A program made the position numbers and the translations under genes. A stretch of 30,930 nucleotides of DNA from Bacillota bacterium (GTDB lineage: Bacteria > Bacillota > Clostridia > Acetivibrionales > DSM-1351), in the NCBI GenBank assembly GCA_023444055.1, contig JAEZRV010000010.1:1-30930 (forward strand), written 5' to 3'. Within the stretch, counting starts at the first letter, position 1. Every line of letters begins with the position of its first letter. Below the pieces are notes generated by a model that had not been told where the DNA came from, did not search any database, and worked only from the letters and a program-made list of their open reading frames with translations. Below, in pieces: positions 16,915 to 24,601 of this stretch.

Positions 16915-17367
16915 GTGAATACAGAACAAAAACAAAAGCTACATAAGATGAGACTAGAAGGCAGCAGTTATTCAAAAATTGCAAAAGCACTAGGTATTTC
17001 AGAAAACACAATAAAATCATATTGTAGAAGAAACAACCTTAATAAAATAATGAACAACCTTGTTAAAAGCACTGAGCAACAGTTCGTTAATACAATATAT
17101 ACTACTTGCATTCAGTGTGGAAAATCCTTGACTCATGGGAAAAAAGGGCATCCCAAAAAGTTCTGCTCGGATGAGTGTCGACGTTTTTGGTGGAAGGCTA
17201 ACGATAGTCAACTAGATAAAAAGGCTTGGTATACTCTTAACTGTATAGAATGTAGCAGAACATTTAAAAGTTATGGCAATAAGAATCGTAAATTTTGTTG
17301 TCATGCTTGCTACATACTAAGCAGATTTAAGAAAGAAAAGGAGGAGCATGACAAACGAGCAGTTTGA
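16915..17367 (+). CDS. HTH and double zinc-ribbon DNA-binding protein
   Basis: 150 aa from GTG 16915, chosen because GGAGGT lies 5 nt upstream; the longer TTG-initiated frame lacks a site. Residues about 5-40 form a Hin/sigma-like helix-turn-helix (LEGSSYSKIAKALGISENTI, then SYCRRN). Two zinc-ribbon-like units follow: CIQC ... FCSDEC and CIEC ... FCCHAC. Such proteins are regularly found directly upstream of large serine recombinases in clostridial elements and may control integration or excision, or act as a directionality factor. That role is inferred. It overlaps the next small gene by 20 nt. Confidence 0.75.
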   Translation: MNTEQKQKLHKMRLEGSSYSKIAKALGISENTIKSYCRRNNLNKIMNNLVKSTEQQFVNTIYTTCIQCGKSLTHGKKGHPKKFCSDECRRFWWKANDSQLDKKAWYTLNCIECSRTFKSYGNKNRKFCCHACYILSRFKKEKEEHDKRAV

Positions 17368-17503
17368 ACGAGAAAAGAATTACAGAGTATCTATCTCAAT
17401 AGCTAAATCCATGCTTTCTCAAAAACTTATTACCAAACAGGAATATCATAGAATTGACTCTATGCTGATTGATAAATATAACCCTGTAATAGGCAGTTTA
17501 TAG
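17348..17503 (+). CDS. 51-aa SHOCT-like protein of the recombinase module
   Basis: The sequence starts MTNEQFEREKNYRVSISIAK and continues SMLSQKLITKQEYHRIDSML. AAGGAGGAG precedes the ATG. Two short helices with the pattern LxxKLITxxEYxxID match SHOCT-like domains, which are short oligomerisation or nucleic-acid-associated modules often encoded before serine recombinases. It overlaps the HTH/zinc gene by 20 nt and lies 65 nt before the first recombinase. Exact role unknown. Confidence 0.7.
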   Translation: MTNEQFEREKNYRVSISIAKSMLSQKLITKQEYHRIDSMLIDKYNPVIGSL

Positions 17504-17568
17504 TGCTTTATTAACTTGCTTTGTATCAAAATCAGAGTTAACATTGGTAGCTGAAAGGAGGAGATTAG

Positions 17569-18897
17569 ATGCAACGAACCATAAAGAAAATAGAGCCTAG
17601 CCTGCTTAAAATACCCACTAAGAAGCGAGTTGCTGCTTATGCAAGAGTATCTAGTGGCAAGGATGCAATGCTACATTCTCTATCTGCTCAGATCAGCTAC
17701 TATAGTGATTTGATACAGAAAAACAGGCAATGGGAGTATGTGGGCGTATATGCAGATGAAGCAATGACGGGTACCAAAGACAATAGAGCTGAGTTTCAAC
17801 GGTTACTTACAGACTGCAGGAATGGCAAAATTGATATGGTTATAACAAAATCAATATCGAGGTTTGCGAGAAATACCGTTACCATGCTAGAAACGGTACG
17901 AGAATTAAAGAGCATAAATGTAGATGTCTTTTTTGAAAAAGAAAATATCCACTCTATGAGCGGGGATGGCGAGTTGATGCTTACCATCCTCGCTTCATTT
18001 GCACAGGAAGAAAGTCGCTCAGTAAGTGAAAATTGTAAATGGAGAATTCGCAAGCGATTTGCTGATGGAGAAATTGTTAATCTTAGATTTATTTTCGGAT
18101 ACCACATTGAGAAGGGTCAAATTAAGGTTGACCCTAAGGAAGCTGACATTGTCAAAATGATTTTTAATGATTACATTAGTGGCATGGGCTGCACCTTGAT
18201 TGCCCAAAAGATGAGTGAAATGGGTGTTAAAAGGCTTCGAGGAGGTACTTGGAATTCGGAGAGAGTTGCTGAAATAATTAATAACGAAAAATATGCAGGT
18301 AATGCCTTGCTTCAGAAAAAATATGTTGCAGACCACCTGACAAAGACATTACTGAGAAATAAGGGAGTCTTTCCTAAATACTTTGCAGAAAACACACATC
18401 CATCAATAATTGATATGGATACCTTCCTAAAAGCACAAGAAATTATGACTAAAAACAGGGAACTTAACGCCATTAAAAAGCAAGCTGGACATTATACGTT
18501 TACATCTAAAATTGTTTGTGGCAAGTGCGGAAAAAACTACAAGCGAAAAACTAAAAAAGAAAGAGTTTTATGGAATTGTTCTACATATTTAAAATATGGG
18601 AAGGACAGTTGTAATGCAAAACAAATCCCAGAGAGTACTCTTTATTCGCTATCCACGGAGGTTTTAGGTCTTACAGAGTTCAATAAAATGTTGTTTGAAC
18701 AGAATATAAAGAAAATACAAGTACCAGAGGCTAACCTTCTGGTATTTATTTTTTATGACGGTAGAATCATTAAGAAGGAATGGCAGAACAAATCACGCAG
18801 CGAAAGCTGGAGCAAGGATAAAAGGCAGAAAGCCAAAGAAAAACAGTTTGAATATTATAAAAGGAGAAGGTTACTATGCGTACAGCAAGAGCAGTAA
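17569..18897 (+). CDS. Large serine recombinase 1
   Basis: 442 aa, ATG after AAGGAGGAG. The resolvase domain is complete: catalytic Ser in AAYARVSSG near residue 28, SRFARNT near 99-105, and FAQEESRSVSEN. The recombinase domain spans about 160-290 (GTWNSERVAEIINNEKYAGN, HPSIIDMDTFL). A zinc ribbon CGKCGKNY...WNCS...C is near 318-345, followed by a short C-terminal tail rather than a long coiled coil, so it is shorter than its partner. It should cut and rejoin att sites as a synaptic tetramer. It overlaps the next recombinase by 22 nt; paired recombinases of this kind often act together. Confidence 0.92.
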   Translation: MQRTIKKIEPSLLKIPTKKRVAAYARVSSGKDAMLHSLSAQISYYSDLIQKNRQWEYVGVYADEAMTGTKDNRAEFQRLLTDCRNGKIDMVITKSISRFARNTVTMLETVRELKSINVDVFFEKENIHSMSGDGELMLTILASFAQEESRSVSENCKWRIRKRFADGEIVNLRFIFGYHIEKGQIKVDPKEADIVKMIFNDYISGMGCTLIAQKMSEMGVKRLRGGTWNSERVAEIINNEKYAGNALLQKKYVADHLTKTLLRNKGVFPKYFAENTHPSIIDMDTFLKAQEIMTKNRELNAIKKQAGHYTFTSKIVCGKCGKNYKRKTKKERVLWNCSTYLKYGKDSCNAKQIPESTLYSLSTEVLGLTEFNKMLFEQNIKKIQVPEANLLVFIFYDGRIIKKEWQNKSRSESWSKDKRQKAKEKQFEYYKRRRLLCVQQEQ

Positions 18898-20465
18898 CTG
18901 TTATACCGCCTACAGTAGGAAGATTAGCTACCGCAGCTGATACAGTGGTGAAAATTAAAAGAGTGGCAGCTTACGCAAGAGTTTCAACAGATAATGATGA
19001 GCAGCTTTCAAGCTATGAAGCACAGGTTGATTATTATACTCAATACATACAGTCGAACAATTCTTGGAAGTTTATTGAGGTTTATTCCGATGAAGGTATT
19101 TCTGCTACCAGCACAAAAAAACGCGATGGTTTCAACAGGATGATATCTGATGCACTCAATGGTAAAATCGATTTAATATTAACAAAATCAGTAAGTAGGT
19201 TTGCAAGAAATACGGTGGACACCTTGACAACAGTGCGTCGGCTAAAAGAAAAAGGTGTAGAGGTATATTTTGAAAAAGAAAACATATATACCCTAGATAG
19301 TAAAGGTGAGTTATTAATTACAATAATGTCCAGCTTGGCTCAAGAGGAAAGCCGATCAATAAGTGAGAACGTGAGTTGGGGGCATAGAAAGCGTTTTGCT
19401 GACGGGAAAATTATGCTTCCATACGGACAATTCCTTGGATACAAAAAAGGGGAGGATAATACACCTGTAATTGTTGAGAAAGAAGCTGAAATTATACGAA
19501 AGATATATAGACTTTTTCTAGAAGGCAAGACTCCATCAGTAATAGCAAGATGCCTTACAGAAGAAGGATACCCAACACCTTCTGGTAAAAAAATATGGCA
19601 GCCCAGCACGGTTACAAGTATCCTTAAAAACGAAAAGTACAAAGGGGACGCTATACTGCAAAAATCCTATACAGTGGATTTCCTTACCAAGAAAAAGAAA
19701 ATTAATGAAGGCGAGCTACCTCAGTACTATGTTGAAAACAGCCATCCAGCAATTATTACACCAGAAGTATTCAATCTTGTCCAACATGAATTTAAGAAAC
19801 GCAAAAGTGCAAAGGGATACAAAACTGGAGGAAGCTGTTTTTCAGGCAAAATTGTCTGCGGAGAGTGTGGAAGTTTCTACGGAAGCAAGGTATGGCACTC
19901 CACCAGTAAGTATAGGAGAATAATATGGCAATGTAATCATAAATTCAAAAACAAAGAAAGGTGTCAGACACCACATTTATATGAGGAGGACATAAAAAAA
20001 GCCTATTTACAGACTTTTAACAGTTTGATAAATAACAAAGATGAAATTATAAAAAACTATAAAGTCATAATCCAATCATTGACCGACACTTCCAAGCTTG
20101 ATATAGAAAATGCAGAACTTCAAAATGAATTTGAGGTTATTACCGAATTACTCAGAAAATGTTTAGAAGAAAATGCTTATACAGCCCTTGACCAGTCAGA
20201 ATATAACGAACGATATACAGCTTTGGCAGAGCGATATGAGGCTATAAAAAAGCAGATTAATGAAGCCGATAACAAGAGTATGGAACGTAATGCAAAGAGA
20301 GAAAACATTGAAGAATTTATTCAAAGGTTAGAGAAAAATGATAAACTACTCACTGAATTTGACGAAGAACTCTGGAATGCCACCATTGAAAAGGTAGTGG
20401 TGAATTCAAATAATGATATAAACTTTGTTTTTAAAGATGGTATGGAGTTAAAAGTGGATATATAA
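18876..20465 (+). CDS. Large serine recombinase 2
   Basis: 529 aa. The catalytic Ser lies in AAYARVSTD near residue 37, with SRFARNT near 109 and LAQEESRSISEN. The recombinase domain includes WQPSTVTSILKNEKYKGD and NSHPAIITPEVFN. The zinc ribbon CGECGSFYGSK...WQC...C is followed by a long coiled-coil region (about 385-490), typical of integrases that choose integration over excision. The ATG at 18876 lies inside the end of recombinase 1, after AAAAGGAGAAGG, so the two are translationally coupled. It probably mobilises the 10-20 kb element. The att sites were not identified, but usually lie beside the last recombinase gene. Confidence 0.92.
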   Translation: MRTARAVTVIPPTVGRLATAADTVVKIKRVAAYARVSTDNDEQLSSYEAQVDYYTQYIQSNNSWKFIEVYSDEGISATSTKKRDGFNRMISDALNGKIDLILTKSVSRFARNTVDTLTTVRRLKEKGVEVYFEKENIYTLDSKGELLITIMSSLAQEESRSISENVSWGHRKRFADGKIMLPYGQFLGYKKGEDNTPVIVEKEAEIIRKIYRLFLEGKTPSVIARCLTEEGYPTPSGKKIWQPSTVTSILKNEKYKGDAILQKSYTVDFLTKKKKINEGELPQYYVENSHPAIITPEVFNLVQHEFKKRKSAKGYKTGGSCFSGKIVCGECGSFYGSKVWHSTSKYRRIIWQCNHKFKNKERCQTPHLYEEDIKKAYLQTFNSLINNKDEIIKNYKVIIQSLTDTSKLDIENAELQNEFEVITELLRKCLEENAYTALDQSEYNERYTALAERYEAIKKQINEADNKSMERNAKRENIEEFIQRLEKNDKLLTEFDEELWNATIEKVVVNSNNDINFVFKDGMELKVDI

Positions 20466-20913
20466 AATTTTATGGTACCCATAGAGTTGGCAGAAATGAT
20501 GACTTTGTATACGGGGGACCTCCTTTTCCAAAATATTTGGCTTTTCTTATACCATACTTACGATTTTGTACCTGCCAACTTTGACTTGTTTCGTACATTG
20601 TGATTCGCTCTTTTAGGAGTAGTGCAGAGTTGATATATTATGGGTATGTATTCCTGTTTTAGAGTATGTCTGCCTCTAATAGGCCAATGTCCTCTGGCAT
20701 TTATGGCAGGGCTAAAAAGGCAATGTTCAGCCTTATTTATTGTCAATGATAAAGTATAATAAATCCTTATTTGTTCTGGGATTTTAATTAGTGAGTAGAC
20801 TTGACTATGTATATAAGAAAGTTATTTTATGATTGTAGGGTTTATTCGTAATGAACATCCGATAAAAAGATGGGACTATAGTGGTGAGATACAATAATTT
20901 AAAATAGCATTAA
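20466..20913. other. Gene-free junction after the recombinases, possible attachment site
   Basis: No convincing gene. AGTTGGCAG (20485-20493) is mirrored exactly by CTGCCAACT (20572-20580) across an AT-rich centre that includes GTATACGGGGGACCTCC. Serine-recombinase attachment sites lie in such positions and are imperfectly symmetric, but the second site needed to prove it was not found. From 20600 to 20913 only short frame fragments are visible. Confidence 0.4.
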
Positions 20914-20949
20914 TAAAAAAGAACTGAAGTATATGTAAAATACCTCAGC
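20914..20949 (-). terminator. Terminator of the graspetide operon (minus strand)
   Basis: Reading the minus strand, GCTGAGGTAT (20949-20940) pairs with ATACTTCAGT (20932-20923), including two G-U pairs, followed by a T-rich run. It lies about 27 nt after the precursor stop codon. Confidence 0.75.
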
Positions 20950-20976
20950 TTTAGTAAAATAAATATAGATATTAAG

Positions 20977-21186
20977 TTATGCCACATACAAACCTTCGTT
21001 TGGTCTATCATCATCATCTCTGTTATCTCTCTCAGCAGCATATGTAGACGATCTAGATTGAGTGTTAGCTCCACTTCCATAAATCCTATTTACTTCAGAA
21101 CTTTGTGGTTTCCAACTCCATTGATTTACAGGAGTAGAGCAATCTTTTGAAGGTTCTTCTAAAAATTTAGATGCAAATACTTTCAT
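20977..21186 (-). CDS. Graspetide precursor peptide
   Basis: 69 aa. The leader-like N-terminus MKVFASKFLEEPSKD loosely recalls the FFARFLE helix of microviridin leaders. The C-terminal part has a run of hydroxyl residues (NTQSRSSTYA) followed by an acidic block (AERDNRDDDDRPNE) and ends GLYVA. Ser/Thr donors beside Asp/Glu acceptors are what ATP-grasp ligases need to make ester rings. The canonical microviridin TxKxPSD and plesiocin TTxxxxEE cores are absent, so this may be another core type. A strong AGGAGGTGA site overlaps the final Arg-Arg-stop codons of the ligase gene, giving tight coupling. The precursor lies downstream of its enzyme, the reverse of the usual order. Precursor identity rests on position and composition. 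Confidence 0.75.
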   Translation of the reverse strand: MKVFASKFLEEPSKDCSTPVNQWSWKPQSSEVNRIYGSGANTQSRSSTYAAERDNRDDDDRPNEGLYVA

Positions 21187-21190
21187 TGTT

Positions 21191-22156
21191 TCACCTCCTC
21201 TCGGAATTGGAAATCAACCATTCACAAATAGCATCCGATATTTTCATACCAGTTAAGTCTTCTATCCATAACCATTGCCCCATAGAATTTATCTCCAAGA
21301 AATACCACTCATTATTTTTGTCGACTATGAAGTCTAGCGCTCCGTAGTTAATATCTAGACGCTTCATTAACTCATCAATTTTAGCTTTTATATATTCTGG
21401 TGCTTCTAATTCATAATGAGGAGTGTTTGGTAGGTCGTATCTCCTCCAATCAGTTTTTGCTTTGTCAGAGTTCTGAGATTCGATTTTGCAACAAAAGTGT
21501 TTAGCTCCAACGACTGTATATCTTACTTCGTAATTTTTATCTATATATTTCTGCAAAGTTATGGGGTTTTCTTCAGTTGTACTAAATTCGTTGAGATCAT
21601 TAATATTAACTTTATTCACATATATTCCTTGATATTTATTGTCAACATTATAAAAATCTTGATGATGAAGTTTTAAAATAATGTCTTTAGCTAGTTCGGC
21701 AAACTTTATTAGAGCGCCCTTATCATTTGATATCAAATAATTTGGTATATTAAACCCGATTTTTTTTGCCAATGTGAGTTGTAAAAACTTATTTTCTGTT
21801 GCGTATGATTGTCTTAATGGACATAGACAAGGTTTATCGGATAAACTTAAGTAAAAACCTAATAATATTTTGTTCCATTCATTTTTCCATATTAGAAAAT
21901 CTGCATCCCTACAGTCCTTTTCTTCAAGGAGTAATTCAACAAATGCTCTTCTAAACCATACAACTTCAAATTGACAATCAGTTGCATACTGACCATCTTG
22001 TTTAATTACCCAATTACTACCGTCAAATGTAATTACTGTCTTTTTTAGTGATTCAACATCGAGGTTCAATCTAAATAGCAACTTATTTTGCTTTAATAGT
22101 TTTTCTTGAACTGTATCAGCGTGAACATCATGTTTATCAGATATTATTAAAATCAT
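21191..22156 (-). CDS. ATP-grasp peptide ligase of the graspetide (MvdD-like) family
   Basis: 321 aa. The C-terminal ATP-grasp signature is complete: NYGALDFIVDKNNEWYFLEI with metal ligands D275, E288 and N290, then GQWLWIEDLTGM and the ISDAI helix. DWRRYD near 237 matches a conserved graspetide ligase motif, and the N-terminal half contains VVWFRRAF. These enzymes phosphorylate Asp/Glu side chains of a leader-bound precursor and form esters with Ser/Thr or amides with Lys. Its substrate should be the 69-aa peptide encoded 4 nt downstream. Only one ligase is present, so probably one bond type. No transporter, protease or acetyltransferase lies nearby. RBS GAAAGGTAG precedes the start. Confidence 0.9.
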   Translation of the reverse strand: MILIISDKHDVHADTVQEKLLKQNKLLFRLNLDVESLKKTVITFDGSNWVIKQDGQYATDCQFEVVWFRRAFVELLLEEKDCRDADFLIWKNEWNKILLGFYLSLSDKPCLCPLRQSYATENKFLQLTLAKKIGFNIPNYLISNDKGALIKFAELAKDIILKLHHQDFYNVDNKYQGIYVNKVNINDLNEFSTTEENPITLQKYIDKNYEVRYTVVGAKHFCCKIESQNSDKAKTDWRRYDLPNTPHYELEAPEYIKAKIDELMKRLDINYGALDFIVDKNNEWYFLEINSMGQWLWIEDLTGMKISDAICEWLISNSERR

Positions 22157-22199
22157 TGTTTATACTACCTTTCAATATGTAATTTACAATCATATAAGT

Positions 22200-22228
22200 A
22201 ATATAACATATAGTGGTATGTTATACAA
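22200..22228 (-). promoter_or_regulatory. Promoter of the graspetide operon with inverted repeat
   Basis: On the minus strand TTGTAT (22228-22223) and TATATT (22205-22200) are 17 nt apart. A perfect inverted repeat, TATAACATA-TAGTGG-TATGTTATA (22202-22225), fills the spacer and overlaps both boxes, an arrangement suited to a repressor. Promoter strength is moderate. Confidence 0.5.
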
Positions 22229-22473
22229 TATAATGAAAAATATTAGATAGTAAAAAAAGGCATATATTCTATTAATCAGGAGTTTTGTGTAAATAATATA
22301 ATTATTTCTCTGTATTTAAAAAATCAGAACCAGTAAACTTAAAATAATCTTTGTAGTTCTGATGATATATCTGTGAGTTTAATTTATGCTATATAAATGA
22401 CTATGGTTAGTAGGCAAACACAATCAAGCAAACCTAAGTCAATATTTTTGTTCGAATATAATTCCTCGTCACA

Positions 22474-22782
22474 ATGTGTATGAAAACTCAAATGGTTAGC
22501 ATAAGAAACACTGAGATTTTTGCACATATAGGAACACCTAAAAAGGCTCAGAATAATAAAGTAACTAACGATATTCTAAAAATGCTATTGTTAAAAAAAC
22601 GTGAGTTTAGGAAAATAATTGTTGTATGTGATGAGGATGAACTTAAGAAATTAACAGGAAATTCAGTTCTCGCAGAGAGCATTAGTGAATTTGACATAGA
22701 AATTATCTATGTCAAACTTTCCGAAGAACTAAGAGAGGCTATAATTGCTACACAGATTAGGAAAAATATGGTGAATGCATAA
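22474..22782 (+). pseudogene. Fragment of an unrecognised protein, C-terminal part
   Basis: 102 codons without a ribosome site at the ATG. The pattern FRKIIVVCDEDELKKLTGNS, then LAESISEFDIEIIYVKLSEE and a final AIIATQIRKNMVNA, looks like the C-terminal alpha/beta segment of a larger protein in which a Cys-Asp turn follows a core strand. I cannot name the family with confidence. The missing upstream part and lack of translation signals suggest a 5'-truncated gene. Confidence 0.4.
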
Positions 22783-23053
22783 TATGTAACTGAAGTTTTT
22801 TAATAGAAATATTGGTTTAACATTCTCTACTTAAATTTAAGCCATATAAAAGTACATGAAACTGTAGTTTCGCTGATAGATTAATAAAAGTGAAGGTACT
22901 TGATGATCATATCCCGGTTGCGGAAAGTACAAAGAAGCTTACTTCTGATTTCGGATATCTATTTTACCTTGAATTTTGGCCATTTCTTATAATACACAGC
23001 GGGGTATTAAAAAGCGCATGATGTTTACAATAATATTACACAACTAAAAAGTA
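22783..23053. other. Gene-free or eroded stretch
   Basis: An open frame without a start (about 22858-23022) reads KVKVLDDHIPVAESTKKLTS and may be a degraded coding fragment. Nothing else is supported. Confidence 0.25.
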
Positions 23054-23123
23054 GTTGACAGAGAAGAGTAAAGTATAATAAAATCTATCCAATATATTAA
23101 CGTAAATGGAAGGAGGATGAACA

Positions 23124-23249
23124 ATGTATATAGTTAACGGCTGGAGACTAAGAAAAAATGATATAGCATTTGAATTGATTCATGAACCAGGTATGAATAT
23201 GCATATACATTGGCTTAATCCTCTATTGTTTAAACGTAAAAGAAAATAA
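23124..23249 (+). CDS. Free-standing 41-aa peptide gene
   Basis: Starts MYIVNGWRLRKNDIAFELIH and ends PLLFKRKRK, with an unusual MNMHIHW stretch in the middle. AAGGAGGATGA precedes the ATG. TTGACA at 23054 lies about 70 nt upstream, and a clear terminator follows at 23295-23330, so it is a monocistronic unit. It is amphipathic and strongly basic at the C-terminus, with no Cys and no obvious leader cleavage site. It might be a signalling peptide, toxin or small regulatory protein. Family not recognised. Confidence 0.55.
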   Translation: MYIVNGWRLRKNDIAFELIHEPGMNMHIHWLNPLLFKRKRK

Positions 23250-23294
23250 TACTTTTAATATAATAAACATTACGTATATACATATGAGAGATAG

Positions 23295-23330
23295 AGTGGT
23301 TAAGTCGAACAAAAGATTTAACCACTTTTT
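23295..23330 (+). terminator. Rho-independent terminator after the 41-aa gene
   Basis: AGTGGTTAA (23295-23303) pairs with TTAACCACT (23318-23326), followed by a T run. Confidence 0.8.
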
Positions 23331-23370
23331 ATTTTATATTAAGGCAGAAGTTTTAAGTTAAGGAGTTACT

Positions 23371-23820
23371 ATGGAAGCTGTTATTTTTATTGGGATACAG
23401 GCTACAGGCAAAAGTACCTTTTATAAGGAAAAATTTTTAAAAACACACATAAGAATTAACCTGGATATGTTAAAGACTAGGAACAGGGAAGATATATTTC
23501 TTGATGCCTGTATAAAAGCAAAACAACCTTTTGTAGTGGATAATACGAATCCATCTATTGAGGACAGAAAGAAATATATTGATATAGCAAGAAGTGCAAA
23601 ATTTAAGGTTACAGGTTATTACTTTCAGTCAAGCATAGCTGAGGCAATAAAGAAAAATGAAAGAAGAGAGGGGAAGGAATATATCCCTTTAGCGGGCATA
23701 AAAAGTACACATGCCAAACTGCAGTTACCAAGCTTCAATGAAGGTTTCGATGAACTATACTATGTGAAGATTAATGAAGAAAACAAGTTTGTTGTAGAGG
23801 AGTGGAAAAATGAAATTTGA
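23371..23820 (+). CDS. P-loop polynucleotide kinase-like protein
   Basis: 149 aa. Walker A is GIQATGKST (residues 8-16). The RINLD strand, VVDNTNPSIEDRK (about 55-67) and a basic lid NERREGK match the small P-loop kinases of the polynucleotide kinase group (AAA_33 type). These transfer the ATP gamma-phosphate to a 5'-OH of RNA or DNA or to a small molecule. There is no phosphatase domain. Its 3' end overlaps the Thg1-like gene by 11 nt, so an RNA 5'-end kinase that prepares substrate for Thg1 is the best guess. RBS AAGGAG lies before the ATG. Confidence 0.8.
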   Translation: MEAVIFIGIQATGKSTFYKEKFLKTHIRINLDMLKTRNREDIFLDACIKAKQPFVVDNTNPSIEDRKKYIDIARSAKFKVTGYYFQSSIAEAIKKNERREGKEYIPLAGIKSTHAKLQLPSFNEGFDELYYVKINEENKFVVEEWKNEI

Positions 23821-24574
23821 TGATCTTGATGTGAAGATGAGAGTATATGAAACAGCGCATGACTACTGTGTTGTCCCTGAAGTATATATGGTTGCACGTA
23901 TAGATGGCAGGGGCTTTACCAGGCTAACAAAGGAAATTCATCAATTTGAAAGTCCTTATGATATCCGGTTCCGGGATTATATGGTTGCAACGACAGAGCA
24001 CCTTATGAATTGTGGTTTTAGGGTAATATATGGGTACACGCAGAGTGATGAGATATCCCTATTATTCCATATAGATGAAAGTGCGTTTGGGCGAAAGACT
24101 CGTAAATTTAATTCAATATTAGCGGGTGAAGCAAGTGCAAAGTTTTCCGTTTTGCTTGGTGATGTGGCTTGCTTTGATTGTAGAATATCAGAACTTCCTA
24201 ATAGTAAAGCTGTTATTGACTATTTCAGGTGGAGAAATGAAGATGCACACAGGAATGCTTTAAATGCTCACTGTTATTGGATGCTAAGGAAAAAAGGGAA
24301 GTCCGTTCAAGAAGCAACCAATTTTTTAAGTGGAATGTCTGTCGGTGAAAAGAATGAGCTTCTGTTTGAGAATGGTATTAATTTTAATGATATTCCAAAT
24401 TGGCAGAAACGAGGTGTTGGCCTATATTGGGAAGTTTATCAAAAAACTTGTATCAATCCTCAAAACGGCAGCGAAATCATAGCCAATAGAAGAAGGATAA
24501 AGGTGGATTATGATTTACCGATGAAAGAGGAATACAGTAATTTTACATCGAATTTTTTATTAGATGGAGAGTAA
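23810..24574 (+). CDS. Thg1-like 3'-5' RNA polymerase (tRNAHis guanylyltransferase family)
   Basis: 254 aa. ARIDGRGFTRLTKE (metal Asp32), YGYTQSDEISLLF (Asp80-Glu81), RKFNSILAGEASAKF and YFRWRNEDAHRNALNAHCYW are the hallmark blocks of the Thg1 family. Family knowledge: bacterial members mainly repair 5'-truncated tRNAs by adding nucleotides in the 3'-5' direction, templated by the opposite strand, after activating a 5'-phosphate. Bacteria encode the extra G of tRNAHis, so the canonical guanylyltransferase role is unlikely. Length is normal. It overlaps the kinase gene and is followed 27 nt later by a PHP hydrolase, suggesting an RNA-repair operon. Confidence 0.92.
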   Translation: MKFDDLDVKMRVYETAHDYCVVPEVYMVARIDGRGFTRLTKEIHQFESPYDIRFRDYMVATTEHLMNCGFRVIYGYTQSDEISLLFHIDESAFGRKTRKFNSILAGEASAKFSVLLGDVACFDCRISELPNSKAVIDYFRWRNEDAHRNALNAHCYWMLRKKGKSVQEATNFLSGMSVGEKNELLFENGINFNDIPNWQKRGVGLYWEVYQKTCINPQNGSEIIANRRRIKVDYDLPMKEEYSNFTSNFLLDGE

Positions 24575-24601
24575 TAATCGGAAAACGAGTGGAAGGCTGA
24601 T

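Noticed and set aside
132..20483. GTACCCATA at 132-140 and 20475-20483 as att core duplicates
   Set aside because: A 9-nt match is not significant in 31 kb, and the left copy lies in the stem of a terminator.
20977..21186. Microviridin precursor
   Set aside because: No TxKxPSD-type core; only a loose similarity in the leader.
23810..24574. Canonical tRNAHis guanylyltransferase role
   Set aside because: Bacterial tRNAHis genes normally encode the extra G; a repair role fits bacterial Thg1-like proteins better.
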